This document shows, one piece after another, positions 34,009 through 42,306 of a stretch of DNA of 64,000 nucleotides. The translations under genes were made by a program, and so were the position numbers. How positions within the stretch are numbered: position 1 is the first letter of the stretch; each line of letters starts with the position of its first letter. The notes under the pieces were generated by a model. That model was not told where the DNA came from and did no database searches. It was given only the letters and a program-made list of their open reading frames with translations. Source of the DNA: Zygnema cylindricum (Eukaryota > Streptophyta > Zygnematophyceae > Zygnematales > Zygnemataceae); NCBI GenBank assembly GCA_037447655.1, contig JBBHKE010003381.1, positions 64,001 through 128,000 of the forward strand, in the 5' to 3' direction.

Positions 34009-34447
34009 ATAGAAAGTGATAGTGGAAAGAAATCGATGAGAGAGAGTGAGGAAAGTTCAATTTTTGGGGGTAATGGGTTCGACATCACTAAAGGGAGTGA
34101 TGGCATTTATAAAGGTGTGCCTGTTAAAGGGTTACCATCTGGGTGTGTGTTGTAGATTGGAGATGGGGTTGACTGTTAAAATTGCAAGAGGGAAATTGGA
34201 TTTAGTGAAGATGGGAAAGAGATGTGAATTAAATCTTGGCTCGGATTTATGAAAAGTGGGATGCTAAATAAAATGTATGATGCAATTATTATTTCGGTTC
34301 ATCTAATGCAATGTTGTTAATACAAGAGTATCTTTTTAAAGTTTATGAAAAGAAAAGGAAAAAGAAGAAAAAAAACAAAAATGGGAGGGGGTGTTTGTTT
34401 ATTTTTTGTGGGAGTTGAAAGGAAAATAGACTAGAAAATAAGAGGAG
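34009..34447 (+). other. E0 3' untranslated region and purine tract
   Basis: Purine-rich, with no recognisable protein. It ends AAAATAAGAGGAG just before the LTR, matching the purine tract of the other copia elements. Confidence 0.6.
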
Positions 34448-35585
34448 TGTTAATATTTGAGTATTTTCTAGGTCTGTATTAGGATAAAAAATAGCAGAGG
34501 CAGTCTCCCTCTAACTCCCCTCTCCAAGCCCCCACACTTGTTGTAGTGAGTGAAGGTTGGATAAGGAGCTAGAGCCATCGCTGCCTAAAGCTCACTAGAG
34601 AAGACAGAGGGTGAATTTGGTAGATTTACCAAAAAGTACTTCACAAACCCAAGAATTGATCCTTGTACTTGCCGTCCGTCAAGTCAACCGTAGCCGGTAG
34701 CTTTGTCCATTTAGTCTACGACTAGTGCTAAGGTATATTAGGCTTGATATGTATTCAAACATGTTCACGTAGGTTTTTCCATTTAACTAGATTATAGTTT
34801 ATAGGGCATAGAAACAGTTGTACTTTTAGTACCGGACGAAACAAATAGTACGAAAATTTGTTTCGACAGTCCATATTAAATACCGATATCAATCGGACGG
34901 CCTTGGTTAGCGTCGACTTGGCCGAAAGGACAATTTGGCGGTTTGCGGACTTCGCCACTCCGGATGACACGTTGCAACATCTTACGGGTTTATGGAATCT
35001 CCGGAACAGAAGACAACAAATGCAGATGTGACAAATCTCATATTATGGCGTCGTCGTACACTCTTTGTACAAAAAGTATTTCGGCATCTGTACTTTATTT
35101 TACGGTACAGTCCTGTGATGTGTCTGTACCTCAGTAATAGGGTATTTAGAGAGGGGTTTAGGACTTGGAATATTTAGGGTAGGTAGCCGCCTCTCCCAGA
35201 GAGCATCTTGTATAAAAGGCAAACTTTGGCCATCTATAACAATAAACTCAGTTGACTATTTTCAGTGATTCTTTTTGCTGCAGACTCAAAGGAGTGTAGG
35301 CAACACAAGGATGTAGTTGGTTAGAGTTTTTGCCTACCCGGGTGGCTGCATTTCTAAGGGAAAATCAAAGTTGGGAAAGTTATCCAAAACTCATATTCCA
35401 ACTTTGCATTCTGTGGTGGAACTGAGCACATAGAAAGTCTTATTTCACAAGGGTGAAGTTAAAATGGGGTTCTTATTGTCAACGGGTCAATCATTTGGGT
35501 TTATATATACTTGGATTTAGCACTATCTAGATTAGCTTCTTTGGACCTGCGAATTCTGTGTGGCAATGGAGCCCATAGAGTTACA
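34448..35585 (+). repeat. E0 3' LTR (1138 bp)
   Basis: Starts TGTTAATATTTGAG and ends CATAGAGTTACA. It contains a GGTAGATTTACC hairpin, the complement of the tRNA-like block at about 34640-34735, GACACGTTGCAAC (CACGTGGC mutated) at about 34965 and a TATA box (TGTATAAAAGGC) at about 35209. The target duplication TGTAC follows. Confidence 0.92.
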
Positions 35586-35590
35586 TGTAC

Positions 35591-36633
35591 ACTCATGCCA
35601 CACGCATAGTAGATATTTTTCTCGGATGTGGATTTCAAATTTTTGAAAATTGCCTTGTTCTAGCACATGTGTGCCGACGCTGCTGTGTCCATTATCCATC
35701 CAGTGGTGTTTTCGCCCTCCATTAGTGTCGCCATAGCGAATAAGTCCTCTTCTTCCTCGTCAGAGAGTGTCAAAGATTCGTCTTGGTAAGATAAAGATGG
35801 CGAGAATAGTGCATTTCTTTGAGACGTAGATCTTGTGAACCCTTGATTAAACCAGCTTTGTTGCCATCCATGCTTGTACAAACCTTTTCCGTTAGCTCTC
35901 TTAAGCTTACGACAGAACTTATATCTATGACCTTTTTCATTACAATAAAAAAAAGCGTTGAAAGACTTTCAATATCCTCTCTAATTAGACTGTTTAAATT
36001 GATTCTGGTTATGATTAAACTCATTTTTCTGCTGATTAAACTGTGTTATTTTGTCAAAATTTACATTATATGGGTCATTCTCTTTTACTCCACTAAGAAA
36101 ATTAGAATCAGTCTCCTATTCTAATATGAAATTAATGGCTATCTGTAAGGTCTAGCTAGCTTTATTTTTCCGTTTCAGCCTATCAGACGCTGCTTTCATA
36201 GTATTAGGAAGACCACTCATTAGTAATGCAGCCTGCTGAAACCGAGGAAAAGATCCACCTGTAAAAGCATGAGAATCTATTAGAAGTCGAAACTTGTTAC
36301 CATATTCAGCCATTGTGCCGCCTGTGTATTTATAGTCCCAAATTTGTCCAGCCAAAAGTAATTCTTCTTTAACATTGGCTTTTGAGAGACATCCAGATAT
36401 TGATCGTCTTTTTCATTTTTATCCGACACTTAGCCAATTCCTCCGAGATACATAATTTTACAATAGATCGAGCTTGCAAATTTTTCTTCGACCAAGACGG
36501 ATCTGTTTCTGCCAGTGAACCATCCAAAATATCCAAAAGATTAACATTTTCGAAGTGCAATTCCACCGTATCCGCCCAATAAATATATTTTTCCCCCGAG
36601 AAGATAGGAATTCTTGATGATAAGCCCATAACC
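35591..36633 (-). pseudogene. outer copia E-1: gag and protease fragment
   Basis: E3-family Gag on the minus strand. The N-terminal part at 36629-36369 (MGLSSRIPIFSGEKYIYWADTVELHFENVNLLD) is followed by a stretch at 36355-36152 (IWDYKYTGGTMAEYGNKFR, QQAALLMSGLP). A degenerate zinc knuckle and a protease start lie at 35881-35660 (WIMDTAASAHMC, with DTA where DSG is expected). Frame changes separate the parts. The fragment ends at TGTAC where E0 inserted and resumes at 25273. Confidence 0.85.
36622..36633 (-). other. E-1 primer-binding site
   Basis: Element strand GGTTATGGGCTT, directly after the LTR end AGAACAATA. It matches the half-tRNA site at 10 of 12, and its ATG begins MGLSSRIP. Confidence 0.75.
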
Positions 36634-36837
36634 TATTGTTCTACAACCACTGGAGCAAGTGGAGCAGCAGCAATAGTAGTAGAAGACATAATTCACCACA
36701 AAAGCTTACCAAGAATCCTACAAAACAGCTGCTTTTTATAGCTCAATTAAGTTGACACAAAGGTCGAAACTGCTTCAATTTGTACGAGAGTATAGTATAC
36801 CAAAAATTGTGACAACTCCCAAAGTTTCAGCCCAATT
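36634..36837 (-). repeat. E-1 5' LTR fragment (E3 family)
   Basis: Matches the E3 LTR from TGTTGTTCTA: AGCAGCAG, GTAGTAGAAG, AAGAATCCTAC and TGACAACTCCCAAAGTTTCAG are in order. Like E3 it encodes a Ser/Thr/Ala/Pro-rich peptide upstream of the primer site, but here a TAG stops it one codon before the site. It is cut at about 36837 where a gypsy fragment begins. Confidence 0.8.
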
Positions 36838-36849
36838 GATTACCGGGTG

Positions 36850-37459
36850 CCCTCTCAAAGAAATTGGCTCGAAATTTACACGGCTATTTACTGTGCTTTC
36901 CAAAATAAGCGAAGTGGCCTACAAACTTGATATTCCAAAATAATGGCAAATACACAATGTGTTCCATGTCTCACTCCTCAAGCCGTTTCGTGACCCCGAT
37001 TCAGTATTTCCTAATCGCCGTCCGTATACCCCACTGCAACCAATTCAAGGTACCTCGGATGAATACGAGGTGGAGGAAATTCTGCAGTCGCGTCGACTAC
37101 GAAATTCTGACTCCACGCAATATTTGGTGCGGTGGAAAGGCTACAGAGTTGAGGACGATTCTTGGGTGGACAAAATGGACCTTCATTCATTTGATTTGTT
37201 GCGTTGGTTTATGCAGAGTGTGGACACTGAGTATAATCTGAGAGGCAGTCGTGATAAGGAAACGAATCGCAATATCGCAATCGTTGCAGTCATTTTGGGG
37301 ACTCGACGAGGAAGCGCAATGGCGATGGTGATAGACCGCAACACTATGAGTGCGCAGCCACAGAAGCGCAGCATAAAAACACCGTCGTCAGAGAATCGCT
37401 GCGCCACCATTGCGTTCAAAGAAAAGCGCAACGGCGCAATTGTGAATTGCAACCCTTAA
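36850..37459 (+). pseudogene. chromovirus integrase C-terminus with chromodomain
   Basis: 36850-36943 reads a degenerate GPY/F segment ending AYKLDIP. After a one-base shift, 36959-37459 reads MFHVSLLKPF (the HNVFHVSxLKP motif) and then a clear chromodomain: YEVEEILQSRRLRNSDSTQYLVRWKGYRVEDDSWV, broken here only by its own text ordering. YEVEEIL, YLVRWKGY and DSWV give the aromatic residues that bind methylated histone tails in this family. The tail after residue 90 is unrecognised. Confidence 0.85.
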
Positions 37460-37683
37460 TATCGTCGCATCAGCGCAATCTATGAAATTTTGGACGATGC
37501 ATTACTCTCGCACGCTGTAACGCCTTGAAGAGCCCCACGGTGAAACCCTCAACCCTCTTAGCTAAAGCCGCCATCAGCCCTCGCGACAAACCTAGTCACA
37601 ACAGTTTAGAGAGCATCTCGCTCCGCACCGCTAGTCTGCCTTTACTCTTCAAGCTACCTGCATTCTCAAGTACCACAGTATCC

Positions 37684-39380
37684 ATGGCGTCGTCGTCCTC
37701 TCCACCATCAAAAAGGAGGAGACTTGTACGGATAGGTCAGGAGGATATACCCTGCCAAGATAGATTGTTGGTTGCGGCTGAGGTCATGGTAGAGGCGGAC
37801 CAGAGAAAGGAGATAGTGGAAGCACCGGAGCAAGAAACGACAGCTAGTAGCGGGGAAGGAAAAGCTAAAACCAGCGGAGGGGAGGGGTTAGAAAATTTGC
37901 AGGACCCCGAGTATAATCCACTCCAGAGGGGGACCAAGAGTAAGAAGATGATCATGAGCTCTCAAACTCTGACGAACCGGAGCATGAACTGACACCCCCG
38001 TCGGAGGAGGAGCGTGCCTCTAATTTGGAGGTGATGAGAGACCCAAACAATGAGAGTACCGCTTACGAGCAGTCCTCAAAGAGCTCCGAAAAGAAGGCCT
38101 AGGCACAGTACCCTGGTGAGGATGACCTTAGTGTATTTATTCTTCGACAAGAAGAAGGAGAAACAGAAGAGGAGAGTGAGAAAGGAGAAGAAATTCCCGA
38201 CTACCTCTTTCCACTACCTGTTGACCCTCAACACCTGGACCTCGCCTTCATTTTTGCCAAACCCTTCTATTCGGATCCTTCGGAATGGCCAGCAGAGTGG
38301 CGCATAGGAAAACCTGGGGAACATATCTATATCCCTATCATCGTGCCGTCACACCCGGCTTGGAATTTTATAAGAACAAAATACCTAGGGAATAATTATA
38401 AGGGTTATATTCAGCTAAACCCTCATGACTTACCATTCGTAGAGGTGGTCGAGGATCACTATCGATAACAGGTGGATGTTCCCGGATTACTGCGCCAATA
38501 TCACCCATGGGATGTACGCCTTCACGACATCATGTTGCGGGCTGGAGTCACATCCGAGGTACGAGCCCTCAAACTAGCCTGGAAGAATGCTTTGCAACTG
38601 GCCAGGAAACATATTTCTTTCAAATTGAGGAAGGTACCTCAGTGGGAACCGGTGGACGAGGGGGCAAAGGAAGCCGAACCAATAGCAGTGCCCGAAGCTT
38701 TTCAAAGTCAGGCACCTGAAGCACCACCCAGCCTAGATTTTTATGAGGACAAAAGACCTAGGGAATAATCATTAGGGTTATTTATAGCTAAACCCTCATG
38801 CCTTACCATTCATAGAGGTGGTTGAGGATCACTATCGATAACAGGTGGATGTTCTCGGATTACTCTACCAATATCACCCTTACGATTCCCGCCTTCACAA
38901 CATCATGTCGTGGGCGGAAGTCACACCCGAGGTAGGAGCCCTTAAACTAGCCTGGAAGAATGCTTTGCAACAGGCCCGAGATGCCAAGAAACATAATTCT
39001 TTCAAATTGAGGAAGGTTCCTCGGTGGGAACCGGCGGACGAGGAGGCAAGAGAAGCCCAACCGATCCCAGCGCCCAAAGCTCCCCAAAGCCCGGCACCTA
39101 GAGCACCTGCACCTGAGGCCGCCCCGCCACAGCCACAAGCACCAACAACTGCAGAAGAAGAGGGAGAGGACCAACCGCACGAACAGATCATTCATAGACG
39201 CTTGGCAGCGGTGGATCACCACATCCCACTTTTGGAGACTCGATCTAAGCAACTCCAAAACCAATAGGACACCTTGCGGGAGGAGTTCGAGGTCTACCGT
39301 CAAGAGACATACGAAATACTCTGCCAACTTCAATTTCTCTGGGTAGGTAATGTTGAGCGGGACGCTGAATCCTTCGTCGG
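37684..39380 (+). pseudogene. extra ORF downstream of pol, unrecognised, with internal duplication
   Basis: Begins MASSSSPPSKRRRLVRIG, with a basic nuclear-localisation-like KRRR, followed by an acidic Glu/Ser-rich stretch. A shift near 37950 leads into HLDLAFIFAKPFYSDPSEWPAEW and a conserved-looking block, YHPxDxRLHxIM then ALKLAWKNAL. That block occurs twice because of a tandem duplication. A TAA lies before QVDV in both copies (38467 and 38839). The end is Pro/Ala-rich (PQAPTTAEEE) with heptad-like LETRSKQLQNQ. I do not recognise the family. Its position between a chromodomain integrase and an LTR suggests an element-borne accessory ORF or a captured host fragment. Confidence 0.5.
38376..39120 (+). 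repeat. tandem duplication of about 373 bp in the extra ORF
   Basis: ACAAAATACCTAGGGAATAA at 38376 recurs as ACAAAAGACCTAGGGAATAA at 38749. The following blocks (AGGGTTAT, TAAACCCTCATG, CTTACCATTC, GGATCACTATCGATAACAGG, AGCCTGGAAGAATGCTTTG) keep the same spacing to about 38660 and 39030. By eye the copies differ at roughly 10-15% of positions, with one 9-base insertion (GATGCCAAG) in copy two. Confidence 0.85.
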
Positions 39381-39386
39381 AGGCAC

Positions 39387-39868
39387 TGTAACAGGGTTAC
39401 AGAGTTGTATACTTTGTAGGTTAGAAACAGGGTTGCTTAGTTGCGGTTCAGAGCAGCGCAGCTGCGATGCCAGATTAGCGCGGTATAGCACCGTAGCAAC
39501 TTAGTAATGTAGCATAGCAGCGCAGCGTGGCATGATAGCAACGTAACGTAGCAGCAAAGCAATGCCGCAGAATGTACTTTTGACCATATTGTTCTAGAAG
39601 ATAGTTTCGATAGATCGTGGTTGACCAAGAAGGTCCACGTGTACATAAGTGTAATACTAAGTGGACTGTGAGAGATCTAGTTTAAATAGCCAAATAGACT
39701 TAGTCAAAAGGGACTCTTTTGCCGTAAACTTTCGCAGCGAGCTTTCAACTTGTAATCTCCGTGCGATCAATAAAGCTCAACTCTTCCAGTGAATGTTGTG
39801 TATCTCTGCTGTTGCTACGAAGGGATCCTTGGGGTTATTCCACTGTGCATTGTGAGGGTGGTGTTATA
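39387..39868 (+). repeat. gypsy LTR (482 bp)
   Basis: Starts TGTAACAGGG and ends TGTTATA, close to the inverse of TGTAACA. It contains a CAGCTGCG/GTAGCA-rich segment (39455-39560), a TTTAAATAG TATA-like box at about 39682 and AATAAAG (39769), a likely poly(A) signal. Its first seven bases are shared with the LTR of the full-length gypsy, but the rest is unrelated. Confidence 0.7.
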
Positions 39869-39879
39869 TTACTATCCCT

Positions 39880-40438
39880 TTTACATGGACGTTTCAGTTG
39901 TCCACTAACAATACCCCAGTATCCGTTTTTCGCACAAAGCCCCTATCATCATGGCTTCCCAATAGATAAACCCATATCCATTGAAGGTGGGCACCCTAGA
40001 GGGTGGGCCCATAACTTGCAATTATGTGTCCTCCATTGGACTACAGAATTCAGGAAGCCTCTAGATAAGTTTTAACTATCACACTCTCAACGACAACCAC
40101 TATTGCCCAAGCAGACAAATTGATAGTCTAACTGCACCCTTTTACAGCGTGGACTTCCTTCAGTCTGTAGCAAAAAGAATCACTTAAAACGGCCAACCAG
40201 CCGATAAGTTATGAGGGGGCAAAAATGCCAATTTATACAAAACTCTCTAAGGGAGAGGTGACTATCTAAAAAAAACGCTAAGTCGTAATCTCTCTCACAA
40301 CCCCTATCTGGTGCAATACGAACCAATAAAATAACTATACAGTTCAAAAAGATACTACGGCCGATGTCTTTTCTGTACGGCTTATGTACAACAAGGCCAC
40401 TGAGTGGACGCGTGTCTGTTGTCTATAGCCTATTTCAG
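39880..40438 (-). mobile_element. copia fragment: gag start, primer site, partial LTR
   Basis: Minus strand. Gag N-terminal codons at 40016-39880 match E1/E2 (complement of CCCCAGTATCCG, ATCATGGCTTCCCAAT). The primer site AGTTATGGGCCC is at 40016-40005, and the LTR begins at 40017 (TGCAATTATGTGTCC) and runs to about 40438 past the TATA box region. It stops at CTATAGCC where E3-family LTR sequence starts. It is truncated at both ends. Confidence 0.82.
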
Positions 40439-40870
40439 CCATGATTACTCACGGAAGTCACCCACAGAATACCCCAAAACAGCTATGTTTCAGACAGCAC
40501 AGATTACTCCAAAGTAAACAAAATTACCTCAAACTGCAGCAATATGCAGTATACCAAAGAAAGTGTAAACTACCAAAGTTACAGCCAAATCCACCAAGGA
40601 ATGTGGAAGATATAAGCTCCAGAGTTTCCCAAAAACAGGTGACAGTCTCAAACTAACCAAGTAGACTTCCCACAGAAATCTACAGAATTGACAAAACATA
40701 ATGAAACTATACACACATATATTTTGTAGGTCAAAGAATATCTCTACAAAGTTTCATACAAAAATATCAATGAAGGTGATCACACCATCAAGTCAAAGTT
40801 GCAGAAAAATAGTCTCCCATGGCTTTGATAAACTTAACTGTGATGCTAAAATAAACTAAGTCGTACAAGT
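40439..40870 (-). repeat. E3-family LTR fragment
   Basis: Shares with the E3 LTR (63400-63560) the order AACAGCTATnTT, ACnACCAAAGTTnCAGC, AnATATAAnnCTCnAGAnTTTCCCAAAAAC. It is more diverged than 36634-36837. No coding part is attached. Confidence 0.6.
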
Positions 40871-41229
40871 TTATACTCAAGTACACTACTAAATGTACGA
40901 AGGCATACCAGCCGTACGTAATCTACCATCTACTTAAATTAATGTGAGTATACCTGAAAAATTCAAGGTATGACAGAATAAATAAATCTACACTATTAAC
41001 TAATACACAAAAAGACAAACCACTGTTGTTACAAATATTTACAAGTACACACAATCTCACAAAATCGTATGCTGATTCACTCAACGAAACTCCTCGAACT
41101 TTGTCAAGCAATCCGGGACAAAATGTACATCTTGTGATTTGACGCGATTTCGTGTCCCCACTCCATGAAAAATTACGGCTGCCTTTGTCCGCCGTCCGTA
41201 TCTTTTATTCGACACTCTTGATGTCACGC
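40871..41229. other. no gene recognised (left flank of E2)
   Basis: Short ORFs only, with TACG-rich text (CCGTCCGTATC). It ends GATGTCACGC at the E2 boundary. The right flank starts GCCACGTGG. The five-base flanks (CACGC and GCCAC) are not identical, so the E2 duplication is imperfect. Confidence 0.45.
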
Positions 41230-42271
41230 TGCAATTCTGTGTCCTCCATTGGACCACAAAATACATGAAGCCTCTAGATAGTATTTAACTAACCCACTTT
41301 AAGCCACAACCACTACTGCCCAAGAAAGCAAACTGACAATTTAACTGCACCCATGTGTAGCCTAGACTCCCTTGAGTCCGTAGAAAAAAGAATCACTGAA
41401 AAAGGCCAACCAGGCGATAACTTATAGGGTGGCAAAGATGCCAATTTATACAAACTCTCAGAGAGAGGACTATCTACCTAAATTTTCCTAAGTCCTAGTT
41501 TTTCCTACTTCCCTCTCACAGCTACTATCTACTGCCTGTACGAACCAATCAAAAAACTGTATAGTACAAGAAAGTACTACTGCCGATGTACTTTCTGTAC
41601 GGCCTCTGTACGACAAGGCCATTAAGTGGACACGTGTCCACTTTCCACTCGTCCGTACGTTCCTCGGAATTCCCGCGACCGAATGATGTCTTCCCACGTG
41701 GCGCCAGGTCATGCCACGTCACTAAATGCCAAAATGACCATTCCGGGATTTCGGCGATAATGTGCGCCGTTAGATTTGACGTGAAATTCAATCTCGGCCG
41801 TAATAAATACTTGCGCGATATTTGTTTCGCTTTCGAAACAAAATGCGCGATATCCATTTCAAACAAGTACAGTACTTCGTATTTCGTAGAACTGTATCTA
41901 TGTGTGGCGTCGAGGGTTTCAGTTAAATGAATCTAGTACATTACAATAGATTAAATACTAATAAAACCCTATATCTCCTAACGGACTTCTACGACAGACT
42001 GGTTAGAGCTAACGGCTACGCCGCGCTCTACCGGTCGGGGGTTCGAGTCCTTCCGGACTCAACCTTTTGTTAAGAGTGGCTTAAGCCACTCTTTAGTCCT
42101 TCCTATGGAGTTGAGGCAGCCATGGCTCCATTGTTCTCTCTCTCTCTCCTTTAGTGACTACAACAAGTATGGGGGCGAGAGAGAGAGAAGAGATAGAGGC
42201 AGGCTGCCTACTTTTTCTTTTATAATAAATTTAGACCTAGAAAATATATTAAAAACTACTTATTTCAACAC
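41230..42271 (-). repeat. E2 3' LTR (1042 bp)
   Basis: On the element strand it starts TGTTGAAATAAGTAG after the purine tract AAAATAAGGGGAG and ends CAGAATTGCA. From there the order is hairpin (42072-42093), tRNA-like block (41983-42066, antisense), bZIP-type sites (41624-41720), TATA (41441-41450), R-U5. Thirteen of the first ~195 plus-strand bases differ from the other LTR, none in the next ~600, and about five in the last ~200. Confidence 0.94.
41983..42066 (+). other. tRNA-like block in the E2 3' LTR, antisense to the element
   Basis: TACGACAGACTGGTTAGAGC (41990) matches the tRNA D-arm/A-box region, and GGTTCGAGTCC (42040-42050) is a perfect Pol III B-box consensus with suitable spacing. 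The acceptor stem does not pair, so it is not a tRNA gene. The final GAGTCCTTCCGGACTC can form a small hairpin. Confidence 0.7.
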
Positions 42272-42306
42272 TCCCCTTATTTTCTAGTCAAATTTTAATT
42301 TTTCTT

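Larger units (their letters stand above)
25274..35585 (+). mobile_element. copia element E0 (gag-only, hosts nested E1)
   Basis: LTR-internal-LTR element with target duplication TGTAC at 25269-25273 and 35586-35590. The 5' LTR is 25274-26013 plus 32147-32544, split by E1. The internal region is only 32545-34447 (about 1.9 kb). The 3' LTR is 34448-35585 (1138 bp). The internal region has gag and a short acidic ORF but no protease active site, integrase, RT or RNase H. It would depend on enzymes of other copia elements. Confidence 0.9.
36838..39868 (+). mobile_element. 3' part of a gypsy chromovirus (G2) with its 3' LTR
   Basis: The sequence enters inside the integrase C-terminus, passes a chromodomain (37040-37215), then about 2 kb of additional ORF material, and ends with a 482-bp LTR (39387-39868). 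The first 9-10 kb of a normal element are missing, and there is no left LTR. A 5' truncation or a deletion at the junction with E-1 (36837) explains it. Confidence 0.78.

Noticed and set aside
41225-41229. A target duplication for E2 (CACGC/GCCAC)
   Set aside because: The five flanking bases are not the same; GTCAC/GCCAC would need a two-base offset. I report no duplication.
41983-42066. A functional tRNA gene
   Set aside because: The D-arm and B-box match, but the 5' and 3' ends do not pair into an acceptor stem and no clear anticodon arm is seen. Called tRNA-like instead.
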